This document shows positions 25,867 to 40,429 of a DNA stretch of 64,000 nucleotides, in pieces (positions within the stretch are counted from its first letter, which is position 1; every line of letters starts with the position of its first letter). A model generated the notes under the pieces. It ran no database searches, was not told where the DNA came from, and saw only the letters and a program-made list of their open reading frames with translations. Origin of the DNA: Frateuria flava (GTDB lineage: Bacteria > Pseudomonadota > Gammaproteobacteria > Xanthomonadales > Rhodanobacteraceae); contig NZ_JAGJRS010000015.1 of NCBI RefSeq assembly GCF_017837635.1, forward strand, positions 1 to 64,000, read 5' to 3'. Both the position numbers and the translations under genes were made by a program.

Positions 25867-27352
25867 CAGGTTCGTTGTCGCTGGCACCCAGCAGCGAGGT
25901 GGCGAGTGCGAGGTTGCGCAGCGCGTGCTCCACGCCCGCCCCGTAGGCCGGGTCGGCCTGGTTGCAATGCGCGATGTGACGCTGCTGGACCTCGAACGGC
26001 GCGCCGCCGAGCGAGCGGGCGGTGTTGTCGAACAGCGCATGGCGCTCGGCCAGGCTCATGCGCTGGAACAGCGCGCGCGGCTGGCTGAAGTAGTCGTCGT
26101 CCTCACGATGGTTCCAGTGGTCGGCGGCCCCGTCGAGCGACAGCGGCGGCTCGCGGAAGTCCGGCTGCTCCTGCCAGTGGCCGTAGCTGTTGGGCTCGTA
26201 ACCGGGGGTGCGGCCGTGGTTGCCGTCGACCCGCATCGCACCGTCGCGGTGGTAGCTGTGGAACGGGCAGCGCGGCTGGTTGACCGGGATCTGGTGGTGG
26301 TTCACGCCCAGCCGGTAGCGCTGCGCGTCGCCGTAGGAGAACAGCCGCGCCTGCAGCATGCGATCAGGCGAAAAGCCGATGCCCGGCACCACCTGCGCCG
26401 GATTGAACGCGGACTGCTCGACCTCGGCGAAGAAGTTCTCCGGGTTGCGGTTGAGTTCCATCACGCCGACCTCGATCAGCGGGTAGTCCGCGTGCGGCCA
26501 CACCTTGGTGAGGTCGAACGGGTTGTAGGGCACGCGCGAAGCGTCGGCTTCGGGCATCACCTGCACGAACAGCGTCCACTTCGGATGGTCGCCGCGATCG
26601 ATCGCCTCGAGCAGGTCGCGCTGGTGGCTTTCGCGATCCTTGCCGATGAGCGCCTCGGCTTGCCTGTCGGTGAGATTCCTGATGCCCTGCTGGGTGCGGA
26701 AGTGGAACTTCACCCAGTAGCGCTCGTTGGCGGCGTTGATGAAGCTGAAGGTGTGCGAGCCGAAGCCATGCATGTGCCGGTAGCTGGCCGGGATGCCGCG
26801 GTCGCTCATGACGATGGTGACCTGGTGCAGCGCTTCGGGAAGCGAGGTCCAGAAGTCCCAGTTGTTGCGCGCGCTGCGCATGTTGGTGCGCGGGTCGCGC
26901 TTGACCGCGTGGTTGAGGTCGGGAAACTTCAGCGGGTCGCGCAGGAAGAACACCGGCGTGTTGTTCCCGACCAGGTCCCAGTTGCCTTCCTCGGTATAGA
27001 ACTTGACCGCGAAGCCGCGGATGTCACGTTCGGCATCGGCCGCACCGCGTTCGCCGGCGACGGTGGTGAAACGGGCGAAGAGTTCGGTCTGCTTGCCGAC
27101 TTCGGAGAACAGCCTGGCGCGGGTGTAGCGGGTGATGTCCCGCGTGACGGTGAAGGTGCCGTAGGCGCCCGAGCCCTTGGCGTGCATGCGCCGCTCGGGA
27201 ATGACTTCTCGGTCGAAGTGGGCGAGCTTCTCCAGCAGCCACACGTCCTGCAGCAGCGCCGGACCGCGGCGGCCGGCGGTCATCGTGTTCTGGTTGTCGG
27301 GCACCGGCGCGCCGGCGGCGGTGGTGAGCTTGGGCTTGCGGTGGTCGTTCAT
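25862..27352 (-). CDS. Monofunctional heme catalase (clade 3, small subunit)
   Basis: 496 residues. Distal His57 in ERRMHAKG, Asn130 in [10 protein letters not shown] and the proximal heme ligand Tyr340 in [13 protein letters not shown] are all present, so the enzyme should be active in H2O2 dismutation. [20 protein letters not shown] belongs to the NADPH-binding small-subunit type (KatA of Pseudomonas, KatB). No signal peptide is visible, so it is cytoplasmic. The upstream region contains OxyR-like half sites. The C-terminus is of normal length despite the truncated ohr remnant adjoining it. Confidence 0.95.
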   Translation of the reverse strand: MNDHRKPKLTTAAGAPVPDNQNTMTAGRRGPALLQDVWLLEKLAHFDREVIPERRMHAKGSGAYGTFTVTRDITRYTRARLFSEVGKQTELFARFTTVAGERGAADAERDIRGFAVKFYTEEGNWDLVGNNTPVFFLRDPLKFPDLNHAVKRDPRTNMRSARNNWDFWTSLPEALHQVTIVMSDRGIPASYRHMHGFGSHTFSFINAANERYWVKFHFRTQQGIRNLTDRQAEALIGKDRESHQRDLLEAIDRGDHPKWTLFVQVMPEADASRVPYNPFDLTKVWPHADYPLIEVGVMELNRNPENFFAEVEQSAFNPAQVVPGIGFSPDRMLQARLFSYGDAQRYRLGVNHHQIPVNQPRCPFHSYHRDGAMRVDGNHGRTPGYEPNSYGHWQEQPDFREPPLSLDGAADHWNHREDDDYFSQPRALFQRMSLAERHALFDNTARSLGGAPFEVQQRHIAHCNQADPAYGAGVEHALRNLALATSLLGASDNEPA

Positions 27353-27399
27353 GCGCGTGGCTTCCGGTGGTGGTGAGCCACTGTAGGAAGCACGCGACG

Positions 27400-27445
27400 A
27401 TAGGGGAATTCGATTGTTTGGATGAGCGCGATAGCAATTGGCTAT
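27400..27445. promoter_or_regulatory. OxyR-like half-site pairs upstream of catalase
   Basis: ATAG-N7-CGAT (27400-27414) and ATAG-N7-CTAT (27431-27445) lie 48-93 bp upstream of the catalase start. OxyR recognises ATAG-N7-CTAT units. The two pair centres are 31 bp apart instead of the usual 22. The second pair is a near-perfect palindrome (GATAGCAATTGGCTATC). Confidence 0.5.
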
Positions 27446-27462
27446 CGAGTGACGGGCCAGCC

Positions 27463-30039
<2,577 letters not shown>

Positions 30040-30462
30040 GCAGGAAATCAGGCGGGCGGTCGCCGGCGGCGGTCATGGGGCCGGGAGGCCTCGGAGTGTA
30101 CACGGCGTCAGCCGTCGCCCGGCCGCGCGAAAGGCAGGAAAGGGCGCGTAATGCTGCACGAGCACCGGTGCGCGACCGGGATGCATGGAGGCTCCGCCGC
30201 CGGTGGATGCCGATCGCGCGCGCTAGGGCGCCGCATTCCGCCTGGCAGCTTCCCCGCGTTCGCGCAGGAGGGCTCGCAAGCGCGGCGCCGCACCTTCGAT
30301 TTTTCCTTCGTTTGATGGGGGAGGTGCCCGAAGGGCGGATGGGGAAGCGTGCCTCAACCCAACCCGGCACCGCCGACACCACAAAAGCAGACGGTGACCG
30401 CACCAGCCTTCCTTGCCGCAGCGTCCCTCAAGCGGGTAGAACGGGTCCCTTTCCCCGCCGGA
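30040..30462. other. Intergenic space between mutS and pncC, nothing recognised
   Basis: This 423-bp divergent region must hold the promoters of mutS and pncC. I found no convincing open frame, RNA or repeat family. A frame in phase with pncC is open from 30349, but its Pro/Ala-rich residues do not resemble the family. Confidence 0.6.
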
Positions 30463-30978
30463 ATGCCCACCGTGCCCCAGTCCGCCCCCACCGACGCCGA
30501 ACTCTCCGCACTGGCCGCCCACGTCGCGACCGACCTCCAGCAGCACAAGCTGATGCTGGTCACCGCCGAGTCCTGCACGGGTGGATGGATCGCCAAGACG
30601 CTCACCGACCAGCCTGGCAGTTCCGCCTGGTTCGATGCTGGCGTAGTCGTGTACAGCTACGAGGCCAAGGAAGCGCTGCTGGGCGTCAACCCGCGCACGC
30701 TCGAGCACACCGGAGCCGTCAGCGAGGAAACCGTGCTGGAGATGGTTTCCGGTGCGATGGCCCGATACGGCGCGGGCGTGGCCGTGGCGGTCACCGGCAT
30801 CGCCGGTCCTTCGGGTGGTACATCGGACAAGCCGGTCGGCACCGTCTGGATTGGCTGGAAGCGCCGCGGCGGCTACGCCCATGCGCAGCTGTTCCACTTC
30901 GACGGCGATCGTGAGGCGATCCGCCGGCAAAGCGTGGCCGCCGCGCTCAACGGCGTGCGGAAAGCGCTGACGGAATGA
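30463..30978 (+). CDS. pncC: Nicotinamide-nucleotide amidohydrolase (CinA C-terminal domain)
   Basis: 171 residues, the stand-alone CinA C-terminal domain. TAESCTGGWIAKTLTD (with the catalytic Ser), VVVYSYEAKEALLGV, TGAVSEETVLEM and VTGIAGPSGGT are diagnostic. PncC deamidates NMN to NaMN in the pyridine nucleotide cycle. It directly precedes recA, the classical gammaproteobacterial order. The start MPTVPQ is preferred over an in-frame ATG at 30349. Confidence 0.94.
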   Translation: MPTVPQSAPTDAELSALAAHVATDLQQHKLMLVTAESCTGGWIAKTLTDQPGSSAWFDAGVVVYSYEAKEALLGVNPRTLEHTGAVSEETVLEMVSGAMARYGAGVAVAVTGIAGPSGGTSDKPVGTVWIGWKRRGGYAHAQLFHFDGDREAIRRQSVAAALNGVRKALTE

Positions 30979-31105
30979 GGTGTCCTGCGCCGGCGGCGGG
31001 GATTGACGGCTGTGGGATAATCAAGGCCTTAGCAGATCGCAGTCGGTGAGATTCCGACCGGGCAAGATCGCTTTCATTCCTCGCCACACCACCGGGATTT
31101 CCACG

Positions 31106-32137
<1,032 letters not shown>

Positions 32138-32168
32138 GCGCATGCGTCCGCCGGATTCCCGCGGCTCC

Positions 32169-32197
32169 CTCTCCCCCGAGCAACGCCCGGGGGAGAG
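32169..32197 (+). terminator. Hairpin between recA and recX
   Basis: CTCTCCCCCG and CGGGGGAGAG form a 10-bp stem with a 9-base loop, 32 bp after the recA stop. There is no T-run, so it is either an attenuating or transcript-stabilising hairpin or a half-element of the CTCTCCC repeat family. Confidence 0.5.
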
Positions 32198-32407
32198 CGT
32201 CGGGGGAGTGGGGAGGCCTTGCGCTCCCGGCCAAGCCAATCTCCGCCAGTACGTTCAACGACAGCTGACGCCATTCCTGCCAAAGCCGGAGTCGATCGGC
32301 TTTCTGCTTTGCGCCAACCCCGCGATGAATGACCCGCATTCGCTGTCGAACAGCGCCCGCCGCTCCCGCAAGACCGCGCCCGCATGGCATGGGCTGGCAA
32401 AGGTTGC

Positions 32408-32908
32408 ATGCGCGTGAAGCGCGGTCCGGATAACCCGAACAAGCCCAAACGTACCGCCTACGACAAGGCGCTGGGCCTGCTCGCCCGCCGCGAGCACTCG
32501 CGCCGCGAGCTCAAGACCAAGCTGCGCCAGAGCGGCTACGAAGGCGACGAGGCCACCGCCGCGATCGACCGCCTGGGCGATCAGCACTACCAGGACGACG
32601 ACCGCTTCGCCGACGTCCTTGTGCGCAGCCGCGCAGGCCAGGGCTACGGCCCACAGCGCATTCGCGCCGAGCTCAAGACCCACGCCGTTCCCGACGAGCG
32701 CATCCGCGAACTGCTGGACGACGCCGGGGTGGACTGGGAGGCGTCGGCCATCGACCAATTGCGCCGCCGCTACGGTGGCAAGGCCCCGGCGGATCATGCC
32801 GAACGCGCCCGCCGGGCGCAGTTCCTCTTGCGTCGCGGCTTTGCCGCCGCCACAGTACGACGTGCTACCCACGCCGAAGTGGACGACGCTGCCGACGAAA
32901 TCGATTGA
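32408..32908 (+). CDS. recX: RecA regulator RecX
   Basis: 166 residues made of three-helix tandem repeats: [55 protein letters not shown] and [24 protein letters not shown]. RecX caps RecA filaments and inhibits strand exchange. The ATG at 32408 is used; an ATG at 32384 would add eight residues. It lies 270 bp after recA, separated by a strong hairpin that would lower its expression relative to recA. Confidence 0.93.
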   Translation: MRVKRGPDNPNKPKRTAYDKALGLLARREHSRRELKTKLRQSGYEGDEATAAIDRLGDQHYQDDDRFADVLVRSRAGQGYGPQRIRAELKTHAVPDERIRELLDDAGVDWEASAIDQLRRRYGGKAPADHAERARRAQFLLRRGFAAATVRRATHAEVDDAADEID

Positions 32909-32910
32909 TT

Positions 32911-32945
32911 TCAACGGCGGTGGCCGCCGGCGTGGCCTTTTTTGT
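32911..32945 (+). terminator. Probable terminator after recX
   Basis: CGGCGG-TGG-CCGCCG stem followed by GCGTGGCC and seven T residues, between the recX stop and the alaS start. The T-run is 8-10 bases past the stem, so efficiency is uncertain. Confidence 0.45.
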
Positions 32946-32963
32946 CTCAAGCCTGCGCCGCCC

Positions 32964-35591
<2,628 letters not shown>

Positions 35592-35638
35592 ACCCGCCAG
35601 ACCTTTGTGAATCGGGGATTTATCGCCCGCGAAATGCG

Positions 35639-35668
35639 TTGCGCGCGGCGCTCGCGCTCGGCTAGTAT
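35639..35668 (+). promoter_or_regulatory. Candidate sigma-70 promoter of csrA
   Basis: TTGCGC and TAGTAT are spaced by 18 bp. The start point would be ~190 bp upstream of the csrA ATG, leaving a long structured leader. Confidence 0.45.
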
Positions 35669-35711
35669 CGGACGACTGTCGGCGGCATGGACCCACGATG
35701 TCGCCGCAAGG

Positions 35712-35785
35712 CAAGGGCATTCATGGTGAATGCCTTGGCTGTGAGCCGGGGAAGGCGGTAGGGCCTTCGACGGACTTTCGTCGAA
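35712..35785 (+). promoter_or_regulatory. Two hairpins in the csrA leader
   Basis: The first hairpin (35712-35737) pairs CAAGGGCATTC with GAATGCCTTG with one bulged G. The second (35766-35785) pairs TTCGACG with CGTCGAA and presents ACGGA across the loop edge, the core of a CsrA-binding site. A further GGA lies in the Shine-Dalgarno sequence TGGAGTAA. This arrangement suits autorepression by CsrA. Confidence 0.45.
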
Positions 35786-35864
35786 CTGACTGGCGATGGG
35801 CTCAGGGGTGAAGCTCCATCGTGCGGCAGGCCTGTGACCAACAGCATTTATGGAGTAACACAAC

Positions 35865-36071
35865 ATGTTGATTCTGACCCGCAGGGTCGGTGAAACCCTG
35901 ATGATCGGTGACGAGGTGACCGTTACCGTTCTCGGCGTGAAGGGCAACCAGGTGCGTATCGGCATCAATGCCCCGAAGAACGTGGCGGTGCATCGCGAAG
36001 AGATCTATCAGCGGATCAAGGGCGAGCACGAGTCCGGTGGCGGCACGTCCGGCGAAACCGGCGAACACTGA
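35865..36071 (+). CDS. csrA: Carbon storage regulator CsrA
   Basis: 68 residues. [20 protein letters not shown] and [23 protein letters not shown] are nearly invariant CsrA sequence, including Arg44-region residues that contact GGA. CsrA dimers bind GGA-containing leaders to repress or stabilise mRNAs governing motility, biofilm and central carbon use. The C-terminal tail ([14 protein letters not shown]) is Gly/Ser-rich as in Xanthomonas RsmA. A GGAG ribosome-binding site lies 9 bp upstream. Confidence 0.98.
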   Translation: MLILTRRVGETLMIGDEVTVTVLGVKGNQVRIGINAPKNVAVHREEIYQRIKGEHESGGGTSGETGEH

Positions 36072-36141
36072 TCACGAACGCTTTACCTCGGCGGCGTCGG
36101 CCGGTATCCTTGCCGGCTCCGCGAAAGCGCGGAACATACCC

Positions 36142-36234
36142 GGAGAGATGCCCGAGAGGCCGAAGGGGCTCCCCTGCTAAGGGAGTATAGGGTCAAAAGC
36201 CTTATCGAGGGTTCGAATCCCTCTCTCTCCGCCA
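36142..36234 (+). tRNA. tRNA-Ser(GCU)
   Basis: A 93-nt cloverleaf with acceptor GGAGAGA/TCTCTCC, discriminator G and encoded CCA. The anticodon stem CTCCC-CTGCTAA-GGGAG gives anticodon GCT. A long variable arm (serine class II) and T-arm GAGGG-TTCGAAT-CCCTC follow. Position after csrA is conserved in gammaproteobacteria. Confidence 0.97.
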
Positions 36235-36239
36235 GACAT

Positions 36240-36269
36240 GCAAAACGCCCCTTTCGGGGCGTTTTGCGT
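36240..36269 (+). terminator. Terminator after tRNA-Ser
   Basis: GCAAAACGCCCC-TTTC-GGGGCGTTTTGC is a perfect 12-bp hairpin whose 3' arm includes TTTT, six bases after the CCA end. Confidence 0.9.
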
Positions 36270-36285
36270 ATCTGGAACGGAGCCT

Positions 36286-36354
36286 CGTAGGTGGGCTTCA
36301 GCCCACCGTCCCGCACGCAACGAATGGCATGGTGGCCGAGCCCGCCCTACGGTT
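36286..36354. repeat. GGTGGGCTTCAGCCCACC repeat with degenerate partner
   Basis: GTAGGTGGGCTTCAGCCCACC at 36286-36306 and a weaker inverted copy (GCCCGCCCTACGG) at about 36339-36353, between the tRNA terminator and the thioredoxin-fold gene. Same family as at 8408 and 40353. Confidence 0.65.
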
Positions 36355-36811
36355 TCGGCGTGAGGGCACGAAGCTGCTTTTGCGTCAGCTCGCCGCTGTA
36401 TCCCTGGCGTGAGCCATCGGCGTGGACCACAAGCACGCGCGGTGTCTCGCCGCCCCATTCGGGATCGAGCAGATAGTTGAGCCGCTCGGGCGTGGCGTCG
36501 GCGTAGGCGCGGGCCGGCCAGGCGGTCATGCCGGCATCGGCAAGGCGCTTTTCGATGGCCGCAGCGTGCGCCATGTCGTCGGTGGCCACGGTGACCAGTT
36601 CGATGCTTTTCGGATGCGCCTGCTGGAGTCGCGCCAGCGCCTGCAGGTTCGGTTCGCAATAGGCGCAGTCCAGCGCCCACAGAGCGACCAGGCGCTCGCC
36701 GTGGGCCGGTGGGGTGAGCAGGGCAGCGACGTCGGTTGCGCTCAACGGCTTCAGGGAGCCTGCCGTGGCAAGGCCCGGCAGCAGCAACAGGGCGGCGAGC
36801 CAACGCTTCAT
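36347..36811 (-). CDS. Periplasmic thioredoxin-fold protein (TlpA-like)
   Basis: 154 residues: signal peptide (KRWLAALLLLPGLATAGS), then a thioredoxin fold with the redox motif CAYC in LVALWALDCAYCEPNLQALARL. A second-half strand pattern (GETPRVLVVHADGSRQGYSG) fits TlpA/ResA-like proteins that reduce apocytochrome or metal-site thiols. The CAYC dipeptide differs from the usual CxPC (CPYC/CGPC). It overlaps the upstream BNR-protein stop by 4 bp, so the two are coupled; the substrate may be the cysteine cluster of that protein. Confidence 0.8.
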   Translation of the reverse strand: MKRWLAALLLLPGLATAGSLKPLSATDVAALLTPPAHGERLVALWALDCAYCEPNLQALARLQQAHPKSIELVTVATDDMAHAAAIEKRLADAGMTAWPARAYADATPERLNYLLDPEWGGETPRVLVVHADGSRQGYSGELTQKQLRALTPKP

Positions 36812-37974
36812 GGCGTTTCTCCGGTGGGGAGCAGACGGAACCCGGTCGCCGTGTTCCAGGCGACGTAGGCCCGCCCATTGCGCAGCAGCAGCTGCGGTGA
36901 ACCCACCGCCGCGGCGCTGGTCGCCAGCGCGCGCGGCGGACCGAACTGCAGCCCGCCATCGTCCGAGCGGCGCAGCATCAGTGCGTCGCCTTTCGCGTCG
37001 ACCTGGTTCCACGCCACCCAGACCGTGTTGCCATCCACCGCGATGTCCGCGTGGCTGGCGCCGGCGCCGGCGATCGCCTGCGCGTGTGCGGCATGCTGGC
37101 CGGGCTGGAGCTGGCCATACCAGATGGTCGGTTTGCCGTTGGCTTCGTACCAGACCGCGTGGCGCGTGCCGTCCGCCGCAATCGCCAGGCCGGGGCCGTG
37201 GTGCGGGCAGCCGGCGATGTGCCAATCGCTGAAGGTGGCGCGCTCGGCATGGCTGGCCCCGCCGTCGGTGCGCAGCACGGCGAAGGCGTGGTCGCGGATG
37301 TTGTCGCCGTAGACCGCGCGGAAGAACGCGGCGATATCGCCTTGCGGCGTGTGCGAGAGCGCAATGCGGCAGCACTCGCAACTGTGCGCCGCAAGCTTGC
37401 GTTCGCGGACGAAGCTCGCACCGCGATCGTCGGACCACGCGTAGTAAACGGCAGCGCCCAGGTAGGGCTTGCCCGCGGCCTCGGCCGCGGCCTGGTCGCG
37501 CTTGTCGATCCAGGCCAGCACCACGCGTCCCTTGCCACCGACGGCAAGCGCATCGAAGCGGTGGGTGATCTCCGCGCGATCATGGTGCACGGTGAGCGGG
37601 GCGGAGAAATGGGCGCCGCCGTCCAGCGAACGGGCGAAGCGGACGAAGCCGGTCCATGGCTTGGCGCGCGGTTGCGACCAGCTCACGTAGATCTCGCCCT
37701 TCGGGCCGAACGCCAGCTTGGGCCGGTTTTCGCCTTCGGCGTAGATCGGCTCGGGTGTGGCATTGACCGGCACCGGCGCGCTGAAGGTCTTGCCAAGGTC
37801 GTCGGAGTGGCGCAGGCGCACGTGGCCGTCGGCGGCATCGGCGACCCAAAGCCGGCCTTGCGCGTCGAACGCCGCGCTGGCGCCGAGCGGCGGCTCCTTC
37901 GACATGGCCATGGGCTCGTGCGCGAGTACTGGCGCGACGGCAAGGCAAAGCAGCAGGATCAGCAGGCGACGCAT
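36808..37974 (-). CDS. Exported BNR/Asp-box protein with Cys/His cluster
   Basis: 388 residues with a signal peptide (RRLLILLLCLAVAPVLAHE). Four Asp-box motifs (SDDLGKTF near 58, SLDGGAHF near 117, SDDRGASF near 181, and SDDGGLQF) mark a beta-propeller like that of sialidases. The sialidase catalytic Arg triad and Tyr/Glu nucleophile are not evident, so it is probably not a glycosidase. Instead it has HSCECCR (residues 198-203) and GCPHHGPG (255-262), a likely metal- or heme-binding or disulfide cluster. Co-transcribed with a TonB receptor upstream and a thioredoxin-fold gene downstream. Confidence 0.7.
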   Translation of the reverse strand: MRRLLILLLCLAVAPVLAHEPMAMSKEPPLGASAAFDAQGRLWVADAADGHVRLRHSDDLGKTFSAPVPVNATPEPIYAEGENRPKLAFGPKGEIYVSWSQPRAKPWTGFVRFARSLDGGAHFSAPLTVHHDRAEITHRFDALAVGGKGRVVLAWIDKRDQAAAEAAGKPYLGAAVYYAWSDDRGASFVRERKLAAHSCECCRIALSHTPQGDIAAFFRAVYGDNIRDHAFAVLRTDGGASHAERATFSDWHIAGCPHHGPGLAIAADGTRHAVWYEANGKPTIWYGQLQPGQHAAHAQAIAGAGASHADIAVDGNTVWVAWNQVDAKGDALMLRRSDDGGLQFGPPRALATSAAAVGSPQLLLRNGRAYVAWNTATGFRLLPTGETP

Positions 37975-37987
37975 GGCAGTCCTTCGG

Positions 37988-40243
37988 TTACAGGTCCCAG
38001 CGCACGCCCCCGACCCAGGTGCGGCCGGCATACGGGTGGTAGACCCAGTAGCGCGCGTTGGTGAGGTTGTCCACGCCCAGCGACGCGGTCCAGCGCGGGG
38101 CGAAATGCCAGCGCAGTTTCGCATCGGCGACCGTGAAGGCACTGACGGCGCCGTAGGTATCGAGGAAATCGCTGTTGTCCAGCGAGCCGTACTGGCGGCC
38201 GGAGCGGCGGATGCCGAACGAGGCTTCCCAGCCATCGCCGAAGCGGTAGTCGGCGAACAGGCTGGCGCGCAGGCGCGGGATGCGCGGGAACCACTTGCCT
38301 TCGGCCAGCGGGTAGCGGCGGTCGCGCAGGGTCCTGGCGTCGTTCACGGCCACACTGGCGGTGAGGTCCAGCCCGGGCGTCCACAGGTCGGTCAGCGCCA
38401 GCTCGCCCTCGATGCCGCGGATGCGGGTGAGGTCGATGTTCTGCACGCTGGTGACGGTGGGTGAAACGGTGATGTCGGTCTGCGTGTAGAGCGCATCGGC
38501 AATGCGGTCCTGGAACAGCGAGACGCGCCAGTGGCCGTCGGTGAGCTGCCGCTTGAGCGTGAGGTCGATCGAGTTGTCGCGCTCGGGCTTGAGGTTGGGA
38601 TCGTTGCCGACGATCGCGTTGGCGGAGATCGCACCCTGGAACAGCTCGGCCACGGTCGGATAGCGCACCGCCTTGCCCCAGGCCAGGCGCAGCTGCCAGT
38701 CGGGCGCAAAGTCCCACTCGAGCGCGGCCTTGGGCGACAGGTCGCTGCGCTGGCGGTCGGCGTAACGGACGCTCGCGGCGCCGCCCGCACGGCGTCCGCC
38801 GTAGGCGCGCCATTGCTCCCAGCGCGCGCCCAGCGTCAGTGCCCAGGCGTCGGCAAAGCTCCAGACGTCCTGCAGATAGGCGGCGCGCGTCTGCGTGCGG
38901 CCGGCGAAGGCGCTCGTGAGCGGGCCGTCGGCGGGGCCGCGCCAGTCGCTGGCGGCGGACACGCGCGAATCGAGCACGTAGCGGTCGCCATGCAGGCCGG
39001 CGTAGAGCATGTGCGTGTCGCCCAGCGGGCCCGAGCTGCGCAGGTCGAGCGTGTCCCAGCCGGAGCCTGCGTTGTCGGCCACGGTGCCGGGACCGCCCAG
39101 CGGGCCGACCGGCGGCGGCAGGGACGCGCTGCGCGCGAGCGCGCGGGCGAAGTCGTAGTGGCTGGCGATGGCGGTCCAGCGCCAGTCATTGGACCAGTGG
39201 CCATTGAGCTCGGCGCCATACAACAGGTGCGTATCCTCGCTGCCGGTTGGCGCCAGGCCGCTGGGCGGCAAAGTCCAGGTGCCGCCGTAGGCGCTCACCG
39301 TGCCTGCGCTGACCGGTTGCCCGCCGGCGTCGCGCAGGAAGCTGCGGGTACGGTCCTCGGCGCGGTTGTGCCACCAGCCGAGCGTGAACAGCGCCGCCAC
39401 CCGGTCGGTCAGGTCCACCCCGAGCTTGAGCTTGGCCTGGGTCTGCACGGTGTGCTCGATGCTGTTGGCACCGTAGACCAGGCGCGGGCTGCCGTTCGGA
39501 TTGCGGTCGAGCGTGGCGCCGTCCACCGCGACCGCGGTCGACGGAGCGCCACCGGCCCTGGCGGTGGCGTACTGCATCGGCTGGCCGTGGTTGTCCAGCC
39601 GGTCGACGGTGAGCAGCCAGCTCCAGCGGCCCTGCCGGTTGCCGAGCGAAGCGGCGGCGTGGCGGCCGCTGTAGTGGCCGCCGGCGCCATAGGCGTCGCG
39701 GAAATCCTGGCTCATGAGCTGCACGCTGGCGCTGGCGGTTAGCCGCTCGGGCAGGCGCGTGTGGATCAGTACCGTGGTGCCGATCGAGTTGCCCGGATAG
39801 AGGGCCGAGTAGGGACCGTACAGCACGTCGACCGCGCCGATCTCCTCGGGCGCGACCATGCCCCAGCGCGGGGCGCCGTCCCAGCCGTTGGTCATCAGGT
39901 TGGAGAGCAGCAGGCCGTTGGAATAGACCAGGCTGCGCGCGCTCTGCAGGGTGCCCGCGTTGCGCCCGCTGATGATCGCGTTGGGGTCGCCGATGTAGCG
40001 CGAGCGCACCTGCAGGTTGGGTGCGAAGCGCAGCGCGTCGGCACTGGTGGTGACGTTCTGGCGGGCCAGCTGGGCGCGGTCGATGCGCACGCTGACCGCC
40101 GGCGTCTCCGTGACGTGGGTGTCGCTGGCGTGCACCATCACCGGGGCGAGCGTGGTGGTTTGCGGTGGCGTATCGGCGGCGTGCAGCAGGGCAGGGGCGG
40201 CCAGGATGGCGAGCACGCAGATGCCGGGCGATCGGGGCTTCAC
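37988..40243 (-). CDS. TonB-dependent receptor (BNR/thioredoxin operon)
   Basis: 751 residues from a GTG at 40243 that begins the signal peptide (KPRSPGICVLAILAAPALLHA); an ATG at 40279 would add 12 residues. The plug domain shows VSVRIDRAQLARQNVTTSAD, SGRNAGTLQSARSLVYSNG and PEEIGAVDVLYGPYSALYPGN, and the barrel ends WVGGVRWDL. Plug sequence resembles the receptors of the OAR/copper-type (NosA/OprC-like) more than siderophore receptors, but the ligand is not decided. The BNR-protein gene starts 13 bp after its stop. Confidence 0.88.
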   Translation of the reverse strand: MKPRSPGICVLAILAAPALLHAADTPPQTTTLAPVMVHASDTHVTETPAVSVRIDRAQLARQNVTTSADALRFAPNLQVRSRYIGDPNAIISGRNAGTLQSARSLVYSNGLLLSNLMTNGWDGAPRWGMVAPEEIGAVDVLYGPYSALYPGNSIGTTVLIHTRLPERLTASASVQLMSQDFRDAYGAGGHYSGRHAAASLGNRQGRWSWLLTVDRLDNHGQPMQYATARAGGAPSTAVAVDGATLDRNPNGSPRLVYGANSIEHTVQTQAKLKLGVDLTDRVAALFTLGWWHNRAEDRTRSFLRDAGGQPVSAGTVSAYGGTWTLPPSGLAPTGSEDTHLLYGAELNGHWSNDWRWTAIASHYDFARALARSASLPPPVGPLGGPGTVADNAGSGWDTLDLRSSGPLGDTHMLYAGLHGDRYVLDSRVSAASDWRGPADGPLTSAFAGRTQTRAAYLQDVWSFADAWALTLGARWEQWRAYGGRRAGGAASVRYADRQRSDLSPKAALEWDFAPDWQLRLAWGKAVRYPTVAELFQGAISANAIVGNDPNLKPERDNSIDLTLKRQLTDGHWRVSLFQDRIADALYTQTDITVSPTVTSVQNIDLTRIRGIEGELALTDLWTPGLDLTASVAVNDARTLRDRRYPLAEGKWFPRIPRLRASLFADYRFGDGWEASFGIRRSGRQYGSLDNSDFLDTYGAVSAFTVADAKLRWHFAPRWTASLGVDNLTNARYWVYHPYAGRTWVGGVRWDL

Positions 40244-40352
40244 GGTCAACTCTGGACGTGGGTCGAGGCTTCGCAGCATAGCGGCGCCAATGTGCACGGC
40301 CAGATGACGCGTTGTCGCACGGAGGTGTGGAAAGCCCGCGATGGCGGGCCAT

Positions 40353-40422
40353 CGCAGGGTGGGCTTCAGCGCACCAGGACACGTGACGCAGGCGGCCGGT
40401 GGGCTGAAGCCCACCCTACGAG
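40353..40422. repeat. Inverted pair of GGTGGGCTTCAGC repeats
   Basis: GCAGGGTGGGCTTCAGCGCACC at 40353-40374 and, inverted, GGTGGGCTGAAGCCCACCCT ending at 40422. Together they form a BIME-like head-to-head pair between the TonB receptor and the response regulator. Confidence 0.8.
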
Positions 40423-40429
40423 GGCATGA

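Noticed and set aside
30349-30462. N-terminal extension of pncC
   Set aside because: The Pro/Ala-rich residues are not found in PncC, and the conserved domain starts just after 30463.
31009-31046. Possible LexA box (TTAG-N6-GCAGT) and TTGACG/GATAAT promoter upstream of recA
   Set aside because: Only one half of a Xanthomonadales LexA motif is matched, and TTGACG and GATAAT are 7 bp apart, too close for a sigma-70 promoter.
32619-32963. N-terminal extension of alaS through recX
   Set aside because: The canonical AlaS N-terminus starts at 32964, and the extension is recX in another frame.
36142-36234. tRNA-Ser as an integration site of a genomic island
   Set aside because: No integrase, no duplicated tRNA 3' end and no mobile genes downstream; the flanking genes look native.
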